Shown piece by piece: positions 17,311-25,369 of a DNA stretch of 64,000 nucleotides. How positions within the stretch are numbered: position 1 is the first letter of the stretch; the number at the start of each line of letters is the position of its first letter. Below the pieces are notes generated by a model, which saw nothing but the letters and a program-made list of their open reading frames with translations, was not told the DNA's origin and searched no databases. Source of the DNA: a virus; IMG/VR virus record IMGVR_UViG_3300050026_000055, positions 32,281 through 96,280 of that record. One strand, given 5' to 3'. The position numbers were made by a program, and so were the translations under genes.

Positions 17311-18213
17311 CTATTGGTTAGAACGTACTTGCATTCCTTGCTTAAGATTAGCCTGTTGTTCGCCGGAAATGTTACTCCAGTTTTGAAGAAAAATGGAACG
17401 TGCTGTTTCATCCAATCCTTCGTTAGCTCCCAACAAATGTGCCACAAACTTTGCATTAGCCATTTGCCAACGCGGATCATCGGCAAATAACCACATCATT
17501 GTCAAGAATCCCCAGTTGTATATATACGAAAGTTCGTCTGGTATCGGTGCCCATGTTTGTAAAATATCAGAAAATACAGGGGACTTTTTCTGAATGTGAA
17601 TTGTTACCGGATATGCCTGATTAGGAACTGGAGTCATTGTAAAGCCAATATTACCGTTTCCATCATCATAATGAGCTGAAATGAAGCGCGGTCTTGCCGT
17701 AGATGAATCTAACGACAAGGACATTTCCGGCTGCATATCATACCATTTAGGAGGAGTCAATGTAATATCTTGAACAGAAGCGTGCTCTATCCATGCAAAA
17801 TCAGGACAACTAATAATGTACGTCTGTATATCACCAACAGTCCATGTCAAGTTTCCGTCGCTAGTAGTGCTCATGTTGGCTAGATTGGTGCCCCAAGTCG
17901 GTTGAGTGCCGCCACTCTGAAATGGTGTAGAACCTATAGATGTTACTGTCTGCATGTTACCATTCGGGTCTTTAAAACTATAACCCAATGGGTATGCTGT
18001 ACCTGCAGTCCATACGGCGGCCGGACTAAGACAAGTAAACTGATATTGGTTTCTATTCCAGCGCCACTCAAAAGGTGGACCTAAAATTGCCTGTATCACA
18101 CAATTAGCTGAAGTCAAAGCTGGTTCATTGCCAACTAAAGCACACGGCCTGCCTCTATTAAAGAAACTCGCCCATGTCATCGTTTTGTTTAGTGTATTTG
18201 TTGCATTAGGCAT
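17311..18213 (-). CDS. Tail tube-like structural protein, paralogue of 21871-22932
   Basis: 300 residues. Starts MPNATNTL and shares with the 353-residue protein at 21871-22932 the N-terminus (MPN.T), the FEWRWNRNQYQFT element (FNWKWNRFNVTPFT in the paralogue) and a C-terminal FKEEYA-type helix region. Such paired proteins next to tail tubular genes are probably tail adaptor or gatekeeper subunits (gp11-like). Function inferred from position and size. Confidence 0.5.
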   Translation of the reverse strand: MPNATNTLNKTMTWASFFNRGRPCALVGNEPALTSANCVIQAILGPPFEWRWNRNQYQFTCLSPAAVWTAGTAYPLGYSFKDPNGNMQTVTSIGSTPFQSGGTQPTWGTNLANMSTTSDGNLTWTVGDIQTYIISCPDFAWIEHASVQDITLTPPKWYDMQPEMSLSLDSSTARPRFISAHYDDGNGNIGFTMTPVPNQAYPVTIHIQKKSPVFSDILQTWAPIPDELSYIYNWGFLTMMWLFADDPRWQMANAKFVAHLLGANEGLDETARSIFLQNWSNISGEQQANLKQGMQVRSNQ

Positions 18214-18222
18214 TGTTTATCC

Positions 18223-20292
18223 TTATAACTCCGCTGACAATGTTACATAGGTTGATGTACCAGTAGTCCACCATTGCGCCGGATTACTGACTGTAACCAC
18301 TGTTGTCATACCAATAGTCGATGTTCCGGCTCCTGCAACATTAGGTTGAGAACAATTAGATGCCCCCCACGTGCCTACTACAACGGCAGTTGGTGATGTA
18401 CGCATTGTCACTGGCAAACTAAGATTGGTAGTTAGATTAGTACCTGTCTCGTTGTATCCGGCGACTAATATGTCGTAAACTACGGAACCACCTAACTTCT
18501 GGTAATACCGCTGACACATAACCAACTCTCTACCATAATCTCTGCGCTCAAACGGAGTAGCTACAGAACCCACCTCAAACTGAGTTTTACCGAGAGTGCC
18601 TGCATTGAATTCAACAGTCGCACTAGTGGCAGCCGTCAATCCAGTTACAGTAATTGGACTGGCCGCATAACTTCCAGCACCAACACGTCCCTGTGCGGTA
18701 CCTGCCCATGAAAGAGTATAAGTTCCGCCTTCGGGCAGATTCAAATCTTCAATAACCTGTTGTATTGTGCCAGCAGTAATAGTAATGGTTGTATCACCTT
18801 TAGTCTGAGTAAAGGTGTAAGTTCCACCACCAGCGCCAGCCTTCCATCTATCGTGCATATACACACCGGCAGAAGTGGCTGTACCTGACACATAAACACG
18901 TTGATTTATAACAAAATTGCCATTTATCAGTCTGTTCCGAAATCCATTCACGCTGGCGAGAGAAAGTCCAGAATCTTCAAGTAAAGTGCCTATTGTATTG
19001 TTAAATGATGCAATGTTGCCAGACACAGAACTGGCAGGACCAATCACGTTCCCCCCACTAGCAGGGGCAGCCCATGAAGTAGTGGTTCCATTAGAAGTCA
19101 ATATCTGACCGTTTGTTCCAACCCCCCCACTAATCTCTATAGCACTAGTAACATTGATGGTGGGTGTAGTTACTATTCCAGTAAATGTCGGATTGGCGAT
19201 AGGAGCATAAATAGTGTTTATATTTGCCCCACCGATCTGCAAAATAGAACTAGCATTAATAGTTGGTGCTGCCAGCGTTCCCGTAAAAGTCGGATTAGCC
19301 AGCGGTGCACGGCTGGTGTCGCTAGCATGAACGTGATCTTGACGGGAATATAGGGTAGACACACCTACGGCCACCGAACCGTCCATTACAGGATTTGAAG
19401 TTCCAGCTTGACCTAAAACAAAAGCTGTAGTTGCTAAATCTGTAGTATTATTATTAACACTCTGAGTAGTAGCTGTAGTACCATTAGGCAATGCTGGAGT
19501 ACCGCTCAAATTTCCTGCTGTAGTTGCAGAAGTAGCAGTAGTAGCATTTCCGCTGGTATTACTAGTGATACTACTCGGTAAATCGGCTGCTACTAGCGCC
19601 CTAAGAGTCGGAACTGCTGCCGTAACTCCGCTTGTATTCGTAGCATAGACATAATTAGGAATACCAGTAGTCGATATATTAGATGCTGTTCCAGTTGTAC
19701 TTTGATTCCATGTAGGAACTGTACCCGTTAACCCGGCATAAGGTGCAGATGTAGCAATAATACTGCCTGATCCACTTGCAGACAAACTGCCTAACGAACC
19801 AACATACATTGTAGCTGTACTAGTACCACTTAGTATACTAGAAAAAGGTACATCGCTAGTAATGCCCCCAGTGACAACTAATGATCCATAAATAGTTTGT
19901 ACCGCAGAACTTGGCGGATTGGAGACTATATAGTTAGGCAAATAAGGATTTGGTGTAGAAATCATAGGCGCAACTGCGCTCAAATCGAATGTCCCTGTGC
20001 CATTCAGAATGTATGGAATCTGAGCTATTTGAAGTCCTGCGTCAGAAACAAACGTAACCAAATAGTATGTACCAGACGGTGTAATTACATCATTTCCCCA
20101 TAATGCGGTGCTAAAAGCGCCCGAACCGTTGGCGGTAACGGATTGTACGGTTTCAACCAAAAATCCGGTGCCAGACACTCTCGGAACATTTAACCCATAA
20201 TTCTCAAGGGAAAAAATTATCTTATCATTAGGGTAAAGCACACCAAAGATATTTTCCAGATTTCCAGTTATAATAATTGTGGGGCTGCTCAT
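18223..20292 (-). CDS. Tail fibre protein
   Basis: 689 residues. Residues 1-115 form a beta-rich head domain (IIITGNLENIFGVLYPNDKI ... GTYYLVTFVSDAGLQIAQ) that is duplicated as the separate 110-residue protein at 20303-20635. The middle is Ser/Thr/Gly-rich shaft with repeated PTFTGTLAAPTINASS / PTFTGIVTTPTINVTS elements and the common fibre motif SRQDHVHASDTSRAPLANP. The C-terminal part (NGNFVINQRVYVSG ... YMHDRWKAGAGGG ... ERRDYGRELVMCQRYYQ) is a widespread phage fibre tip domain. It recognises the host surface. Confidence 0.85.
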   Translation of the reverse strand: MSSPTIIITGNLENIFGVLYPNDKIIFSLENYGLNVPRVSGTGFLVETVQSVTANGSGAFSTALWGNDVITPSGTYYLVTFVSDAGLQIAQIPYILNGTGTFDLSAVAPMISTPNPYLPNYIVSNPPSSAVQTIYGSLVVTGGITSDVPFSSILSGTSTATMYVGSLGSLSASGSGSIIATSAPYAGLTGTVPTWNQSTTGTASNISTTGIPNYVYATNTSGVTAAVPTLRALVAADLPSSITSNTSGNATTATSATTAGNLSGTPALPNGTTATTQSVNNNTTDLATTAFVLGQAGTSNPVMDGSVAVGVSTLYSRQDHVHASDTSRAPLANPTFTGTLAAPTINASSILQIGGANINTIYAPIANPTFTGIVTTPTINVTSAIEISGGVGTNGQILTSNGTTTSWAAPASGGNVIGPASSVSGNIASFNNTIGTLLEDSGLSLASVNGFRNRLINGNFVINQRVYVSGTATSAGVYMHDRWKAGAGGGTYTFTQTKGDTTITITAGTIQQVIEDLNLPEGGTYTLSWAGTAQGRVGAGSYAASPITVTGLTAATSATVEFNAGTLGKTQFEVGSVATPFERRDYGRELVMCQRYYQKLGGSVVYDILVAGYNETGTNLTTNLSLPVTMRTSPTAVVVGTWGASNCSQPNVAGAGTSTIGMTTVVTVSNPAQWWTTGTSTYVTLSAEL

Positions 20293-20302
20293 ATTTTTTC
20301 CT

Positions 20303-20635
20303 CTAAAATGGTGTTAAGGTCGATAAATCAACCGTACCAGAACCAACCAAGCTGTATCGGCACTGTGCTGTCTGCAAATTCTTGTCAGACATAAATGTTA
20401 CTAAATAGTATGTACCGCTTGGGGCAATAAGATCGTTGCCCCAAATCAAAGTAGAAATCAGACCATTTATATCGGCAGTTGCAGTTACTCTAGGCGAAAC
20501 CACGAATCCAGTGCTTATGACTCTTGGAACACTTGATCCATAGTTTTCTAACTGAAAAACAGGTGTTCCTTTTGGATAATTGGCACCGAATATGGACTGA
20601 ATATTGGCTGTAATTGTTAAACTCGGAGTTATCAT
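20303..20635 (-). CDS. Short copy of the tail fibre head domain
   Basis: 110 residues, matching residues 1-115 of the fibre immediately downstream: FGANYPKGTPVFQLENYGSSVPRV against FGVLYPNDKIIFSLENYGLNVPRV, and SGTYYLVTFMSDKNLQTAQ against SGTYYLVTFVSDAGLQIAQ. It ends where the fibre shaft would begin. Either a free-standing virion adaptor that docks fibres, or what remains of an older, truncated fibre gene; the intact ribosome context argues that it is expressed. Confidence 0.7.
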   Translation of the reverse strand: MITPSLTITANIQSIFGANYPKGTPVFQLENYGSSVPRVISTGFVVSPRVTATADINGLISTLIWGNDLIAPSGTYYLVTFMSDKNLQTAQCRYSLVGSGTVDLSTLTPF

Positions 20636-20642
20636 AATTACT

Positions 20643-21254
20643 TTACTTTATTTTCGATAAATCATTTTTATTGAAGTGCAACGCAAACGCACCGGCTAAA
20701 TGAAAGCTGTTGTATACATAACTAATGCTGTCTACATCCACAATTTCTCCAAAACTATTAAAAATGGCTGACCCAGAATCACCATTAGTGCTATTAAGAT
20801 CATATAGATATATATCATATACACCATTGAGTATTCCGGGTGCAGGGTCAGTTTCGGAAATACTTCCTGCAAAAGTGCCTTCCCTTACTATATTAGGAAG
20901 ACCTTTGGGATTACCACAAATCCATACATGCTGCCCAATTCTGGCTTTTTCATTAGAAAATCTAGCAAAATGTTTAAATTCTGTTTTTACAATCATCAAT
21001 TCATGGTCATAGTGGTCAAACACTTTCTCAATTATTATTGTAGATTCACCGTCTATAATTACAACATTATTTTCTGAATCACAATGTGTTGCAGTCAGTA
21101 AAGTATGCTTGCCCACAGCCGTAGCAGAACAGATTTTAGTGCCGTACCCTTCAGTAATTTCTATACGATGCGATGTATTAATAGCTATTTTAGTAGGATT
21201 ACACGCGGTACAACAAATAATCAATGACAGTAAAAATACAGATAGACTTTTCAC
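20643..21254 (-). CDS. Trypsin-like serine protease lipoprotein
   Basis: 203 residues from GTG 21254, which follows the upstream stop by 2 nt and has GGGAG ~8 nt before it. A signal peptide with lipobox (KSLSVFLLSLIICCTAC) predicts export and lipid attachment. The S1-type triad is visible: H in LLTATHCD, D in YDHELMIVK, S in NGDSGSAIF. GYGTKICSATAVG resembles the region before the histidine. An exported phage lipoprotein protease is unusual; it may process host surface proteins, tail proteins or act in superinfection exclusion. Fold assignment is firm, role unknown. Confidence 0.8.
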   Translation of the reverse strand: MKSLSVFLLSLIICCTACNPTKIAINTSHRIEITEGYGTKICSATAVGKHTLLTATHCDSENNVVIIDGESTIIIEKVFDHYDHELMIVKTEFKHFARFSNEKARIGQHVWICGNPKGLPNIVREGTFAGSISETDPAPGILNGVYDIYLYDLNSTNGDSGSAIFNSFGEIVDVDSISYVYNSFHLAGAFALHFNKNDLSKIK

Positions 21255-21256
21255 AA

Positions 21257-21856
21257 CTATGTCTCCCATTTATTCAAATAGTCCAAAAATTTTTGAATAT
21301 ACTTCTTGTCATCTTCCAGCTTTCCTAACAACAGACTGCACTTGGCGCAAAGTATGCCCCTGTGAGTACCCGGTTTAGTATGGTCGTGGTCAATGTGCCA
21401 AGTATTGTTAAATCCTTGCCCCCAATCACACCCGCCGGTGCCACAAACAGCGCAACGGTTACTCTGGGAGGCCAACAGAGCGTCACGGCTGTCTTCATCC
21501 AGCCCATAAAGGATTCTATTCTGTCGATTCATTTTTCCTCTTGCTCGTAACTCTGGGTGTCTTTTGTTGTATTTTAAACCATCTATACGATTACATATCC
21601 GGCATCTCCTACCATTCTTTTTGCCATTTTTTGTAAATAACGGAATGATGTTGTTGCCGACTAATTCGTGACCGTGCTTACAAAATTGACGCGGAATGCC
21701 GCCAGTTTTCTTAATCTCAGGGTTTTTAATCCTATACGACTTCATTGCCGCGATTGCATGACATTGTTTACAGTAATATTTGTCGTTACCGTTGCGTTTA
21801 TACCGGTAAATATTTTCTTCAACCAATACATGACCTAAGTTACATAAGTTCTTCAT
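21257..21856 (-). CDS. Recombination endonuclease VII-like (HNH) protein with zinc knuckles
   Basis: 199 residues from ATG 21856, chosen because it lies just after the upstream stop at 21871. Two N-terminal zinc-binding repeats (CNLGH...CKQCH; CKHGHELVGNN...CRICN) precede the endonuclease VII core: LLASQSNRCAVCGTG, WHIDHDHTKPG with the metal-binding D-H-D-H, and RGILCAKCSLLLG. The enzyme cuts branched or nicked DNA in relatives and also serves as a homing endonuclease. It separates a tail gene from the serine protease gene, as inserted homing genes do. Confidence 0.88.
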   Translation of the reverse strand: MKNLCNLGHVLVEENIYRYKRNGNDKYYCKQCHAIAAMKSYRIKNPEIKKTGGIPRQFCKHGHELVGNNIIPLFTKNGKKNGRRCRICNRIDGLKYNKRHPELRARGKMNRQNRILYGLDEDSRDALLASQSNRCAVCGTGGCDWGQGFNNTWHIDHDHTKPGTHRGILCAKCSLLLGKLEDDKKYIQKFLDYLNKWET

Positions 21857-21870
21857 TCTAAACCGTTTAA

Positions 21871-22932
21871 TTAGAAGGGGCCATAAGGACGAGCGGGTGT
21901 TATCTGGTATCCGGCCCAACCAACGTCCATGATGGACTGACTGGGGTAGAATCCAAAATCATCCATCTCGCGCTGGCCTGATCTTAGCGAATTATCTAAT
22001 GCTTTTAACCATAATGCGTATTCTTCTTTAAACTTTGTTCTTACTTTAGGATCGGGACTTCTACGGAAGCATTGAGCATAAAATCCTTGCTTAAAAAATG
22101 TTACATAATCATCAGGAATGGGCTCAAGCGTCTGCGCTAAATTAAGAAATGTTGGTGCTCGCATCTGTGAGACTACGTTTATCATCCATACCACTCCTGT
22201 TTGCGGAGGCGTAGGATTGAGTCTAAATGCCTGACCCTTTGGGTTGATTGCAGTCCATACGCAAGAACCGTCTGCAACTGTAGTGGCAACTATGTGTTGA
22301 CTGTTAAATGTAGGATAGACCGGAGTGGTCGGCCATGTCGGTTGCACTGAACCACAGACACCAAACGTGGTCAAACACCAAAGATTACCATTAGGGTCTT
22401 TAATGCAAGTCGTTGGATTGTTTGGCTGTGTAATCTGATTAATCGGATTTATATATACAACACCGGGACCGGGATTAGTCAAACCAGAGTCACTCACTAA
22501 TGCAGTTTGTCCCCATGTTCCTGAAATAGCCTGATCGTTAGGAATCCAGCAAATCTTGTCTGGATAACCGGTTTGCGAATAAGTTACCAGAAGATCACGT
22601 CGAACTTCTAGATCGACCTTCTCTTTTGGAATTGAAGTGCTATTGATGTTCGATGCCCATGCGTACTCTAACCAAGAAACATTGACCACACCGGGTACAA
22701 AATAATCTTGCTGCAAGGTAATGGTAGTAAATGGAGTCACATTAAAGCGATTCCACTTCCAATTAAAAGGCTGGCCGTCTGGACCCCCGAACAGCATATC
22801 GGCCATAACATCATTTGCCACACTCAATGCTGGAAGATCGGAATAACCGCCTGTGGCTAAAGCCGGCGCTAGATCACCAAATGAGTTGGCATCGTCTACG
22901 ATTTGCTGCAATGGTATTGTACTGTTGGGCAC
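21871..22932 (-). CDS. Tail tube-like structural protein, paralogue of 17311-18213
   Basis: 353 residues. Shares the MPN.T start, the FNWKWNRFNVTPF element and a C-terminal helix (KFKEEYALWLKALDNSLRSG) with the smaller protein at 17311-18213. Contains repeated GxxQPTW/VQPTWP elements (CVWTAINPKGQAF; NLWCLTTFG) also present in the paralogue (GTQPTWGTN, LTWTVGD). Probably a tail or neck subunit. Preceded by an intrinsic terminator, so it may be partly insulated from the upstream genes. Confidence 0.5.
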   Translation of the reverse strand: MPNSTIPLQQIVDDANSFGDLAPALATGGYSDLPALSVANDVMADMLFGGPDGQPFNWKWNRFNVTPFTTITLQQDYFVPGVVNVSWLEYAWASNINSTSIPKEKVDLEVRRDLLVTYSQTGYPDKICWIPNDQAISGTWGQTALVSDSGLTNPGPGVVYINPINQITQPNNPTTCIKDPNGNLWCLTTFGVCGSVQPTWPTTPVYPTFNSQHIVATTVADGSCVWTAINPKGQAFRLNPTPPQTGVVWMINVVSQMRAPTFLNLAQTLEPIPDDYVTFFKQGFYAQCFRRSPDPKVRTKFKEEYALWLKALDNSLRSGQREMDDFGFYPSQSIMDVGWAGYQITPARPYGPF

Positions 22933-22949
22933 ATTATCTCCTTAGACAC

Positions 22950-22982
22950 AAAAAAAAGCAGGCCATGACATTAATCATGGCC
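22950..22982 (-). terminator. Intrinsic terminator between two tail-region genes
   Basis: On the - strand an 8-bp stem GGCCATGA/TCATGGCC with a 6-nt loop is followed by TGC and eight T residues. It lies between the genes ending at 22989 and starting at 22932. Confidence 0.9.
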
Positions 22983-22988
22983 GAATAA

Positions 22989-23570
22989 TTACCGCAAGTT
23001 CACGTCAGCCATTTTCAAACGAGCATCGTCGCCTCCGTCACTATATCTGTATTGAATACTGCCGCTCGTAACATTTCTAGTCTGGAACTGAAGTGCGGTT
23101 TGATAATCGGAAACTGCTTTATTAAAGGACGCTTCATTAAACTTGCCGTTAGGAACAACCACGCCCTTTTCGTTGAACATAAACTGTTCTTTAATGGGCG
23201 GTTTCCAAGTCTGACCACAACGCAGACAGCGAACCCAGGTGTCTCCCCAAGGCATGATATGCTTCAGCACGCAGAACTGAGAGTCATCTCCCTGTCCACC
23301 TATAATGCCTTCAGCGCCATTGCCACCCTTTTTGTGGTTGCAGCGAGCCTGAGTTGCCTCGAATCCGCGCTTAATCTGTGCAAGAGTCTGTCCATTTGTA
23401 GTACTACGCTGACGTTTATTGTCGCGCTTTAATTCTCGTTCTTGAAGACGCTCTTCCAAATCCTGAAGTTCTGCCTTCTTTGCTTTGATTTCAAGCTGTT
23501 TTAGTTCTAACTCAGCTTTCTTCATTTCTGCATCACTAGGTTCTACAATTTTCATAAGATTTTCTGCCAT
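22989..23570 (-). CDS. Hypothetical protein with coiled coil and CxxC ribbon
   Basis: 193 residues with ribosome site GGAGAAGGAA. Residues ~10-55 are a highly charged coiled coil (EMKKAELELKQLEIKAKKAE). A zinc-ribbon-like segment follows: CNHKKGG ... CVLKHIMPWGDTWVRCLRCGQTW. The C-terminus is plain. Unknown family; gene order suggests a structural or assembly role. Followed by a terminator on the same strand. Confidence 0.6.
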   Translation of the reverse strand: MAENLMKIVEPSDAEMKKAELELKQLEIKAKKAELQDLEERLQERELKRDNKRQRSTTNGQTLAQIKRGFEATQARCNHKKGGNGAEGIIGGQGDDSQFCVLKHIMPWGDTWVRCLRCGQTWKPPIKEQFMFNEKGVVVPNGKFNEASFNKAVSDYQTALQFQTRNVTSGSIQYRYSDGGDDARLKMADVNLR

Positions 23571-23581
23571 TTCCTTCTCCT

Positions 23582-24232
23582 TTAAACAGCCGTTACCATT
23601 TTATTCCGCGCTTCATAAAACAATGAATTGTATTTAAAAGCTGCTGGACCTGTGGCTTTACCGAATACTCTTTCGATGACCGCCTCAGAAAGAAATCCTT
23701 TCAGCAGTATTTGCATCAAACAAGTACGCCATCCTCGATATTTTTCATTCAAAGGAATGCCGCGCTCATCGAACCGCATTATGGTAAACTCAGTCGTATA
23801 TCCGTTTTGTACCCAACATGCCACTTCGGGGTACGCATTTTTGTCTTTGCGTTGTACAAGAAGTGTTAATTTATCTGGATGTGGATGTTGACGATACCAG
23901 CAATTCAAGTTGCACTCTTCTCGCAGTTTTTTGATAAACTCGCTAGAGTGCATAACCTTGCCTTTTCTAGCCTCTTCATCGGCATAATCAGCAGGATCAA
24001 GCCAGCGATAATCTTTAACCACTTCGGCTGTCAATTCTTGCTGTCTACACAATTCTTCTTCATTTTGCTGGCTGCTGTGTTCGTGAACATGTTCAGCATA
24101 TCGCTCAATCTCACCTTCTAATTGTGGATCAAGTTTCTCCTCAAAACTGGCAGCATATGTTTCCCAAGGAGGCGCATCTTGCTTGCGAGTGCCTTGGTTT
24201 TTCATCATCTCTTGATACTGTTCTTGTTCCAT
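23582..24232 (-). CDS. Hypothetical protein, first of the tail-gene segment
   Basis: 216 residues from ATG 24232, chosen because GGAGG stands 3 nt before it; the upstream in-frame extension has no ribosome site and overlaps a structured leader. Acidic N-terminal half (QDAPPWETYAASFEEKLDPQ), then a compact segment (LNCWYRQHPHPDKLTLLVQRKD ... CWVQNGYTTEFTIMRFDERG) and a basic end. No recognised family. It is the first gene after the GC-rich secreted module. Confidence 0.6.
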   Translation of the reverse strand: MEQEQYQEMMKNQGTRKQDAPPWETYAASFEEKLDPQLEGEIERYAEHVHEHSSQQNEEELCRQQELTAEVVKDYRWLDPADYADEEARKGKVMHSSEFIKKLREECNLNCWYRQHPHPDKLTLLVQRKDKNAYPEVACWVQNGYTTEFTIMRFDERGIPLNEKYRGWRTCLMQILLKGFLSEAVIERVFGKATGPAAFKYNSLFYEARNKMVTAV

Positions 24233-24530
24233 TTTCCTCCAAAAATCTACCACACCGCCGAAGGCAATCACTCTCGGCGGGGGCAGTGCCACAACTCGGC
24301 TGGCCTGCCTGACAGTGTGGCAAAAGACTGTTGCATTTACTTTGGTATAAATAGTAATCCAACTATTGATACCATTCAATACAGCAGACAAAAAATTTAT
24401 TAATTTTTTCTTGACAAAACACCGGTGCCTATACTATTTTATACAACCTCGTTACCTGCCTAAAACCAGTTCCCCACCCATTTGCCCCCGGTGATGTAGT
24501 TGGAAATCGTGGTGCTGTTAACGACAGTCC
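24233..24530 (-). other. Intergenic region with hairpins upstream of 24232
   Basis: About 300 bp without a gene. On the - strand it can form TGTGGCA/TGCCACA (24316-24322 with 24287-24293) and, nearer the start codon, CCGCCGA/TCGGCGG (24274-24280 with 24255-24261; 7 bp, 12-nt loop), then TGTGGTAGATTTTT and the ribosome site. This may be an attenuator or processing site. A + strand TTGACA is also present (see 24411). Confidence 0.4.
24411..24440 (+). promoter_or_regulatory. Possible rightward promoter, antisense to the fibre module
   Basis: TTGACA (24411-24416) with TATTTT 18 bp downstream; a TATACT occurs at only 13 bp. No + strand gene follows, so it would read antisense to the genes at 24531-29477 or may be a relic. 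Confidence 0.3.
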
Positions 24531-25316
24531 CTACCTAAACACGCCCTTGCCAACCCCGTAGAGCACCGTACCGCCAGAACCGCCACCTGAATAACTCAGC
24601 GCGTGCATCGCATTTCCCAGTGCCGTGCGGGCCGACTGCAAGCCCGTTCCACTGGTTTCAAACGTGTAGGAGTTTGTGATCCAACTTGAAATTTGCGCTG
24701 AGACCAAAGAGCTTTTTCCGTTGTTCTTCAAGACATTCAGATATTCGTAATCCTGTACTCCGTCGCGGATTAACTTGAGACGCACACTGGGAAGAATGAG
24801 CGGCGTGGTTACACCGGAGCCCATGTAACACACTGCACTGCTATTACTGCTGCCTACGCACCCTGGATAAACGAGTGTTCCATCACCCCAACCGCCAGAA
24901 TAGTAAATCCCATTCCAGGGGTTCCACGTCACGCCAGACGGGACGCAATAGGGGTTGTAAGAAGGAGTGTTGCAGACATCAGCAGCATAGTAGAGTTCGC
25001 CCGTTTGTCCGTGCAAATAGGTTAGCCACTCCATCGCGCGGGCCGCTGCTGGTTTGCCATCGACGTTATAGTTCGGCCATGTGGTGTATGTGTATCCTGA
25101 CGGACTAGGACCAGGTACTCCATTCGAACAGGTTCCGGCTTCTGAACACGATTGATAAGACCACTCGGTGCCAGTAAGGGCGCAGGCTGATGGGCAGCCG
25201 TTTGATGTGGGAGCGGTCGCTGTTACCGTTTGCGCCGGAAGGCTGCTGACGTTTTTCTGCGCCTGAGCGACACACGAGATAAGTAAAAGAAGCGAGATTG
25301 CTAAAATCTTTTTCAT
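24531..25316 (-). CDS. Secreted protein with DUF4091-like C-terminus
   Basis: 261 residues with a clear signal peptide (KKILAISLLLLISCVAQAQ). Many Cys, Trp and Gly residues; the central part (ARAMEWLTYLHGQTGELYYAADVC ... WNPWNG) and especially LPSVRLKLIRDGVQDYEYLNVL match the end of DUF4091-type glycoside-hydrolase-associated proteins of environmental bacteria. It lacks the usual large N-terminal catalytic region, so it is a fragment of a longer host-type protein. GC-richer than flanking phage genes, which suggests transfer from a host. Confidence 0.65.
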   Translation of the reverse strand: MKKILAISLLLLISCVAQAQKNVSSLPAQTVTATAPTSNGCPSACALTGTEWSYQSCSEAGTCSNGVPGPSPSGYTYTTWPNYNVDGKPAAARAMEWLTYLHGQTGELYYAADVCNTPSYNPYCVPSGVTWNPWNGIYYSGGWGDGTLVYPGCVGSSNSSAVCYMGSGVTTPLILPSVRLKLIRDGVQDYEYLNVLKNNGKSSLVSAQISSWITNSYTFETSGTGLQSARTALGNAMHALSYSGGGSGGTVLYGVGKGVFR

Positions 25317-25369
25317 GTTAGTTCACCTGCTCTAAAGTGCAAGCTGCGTTCGCTAGTACCGTAATCTCG

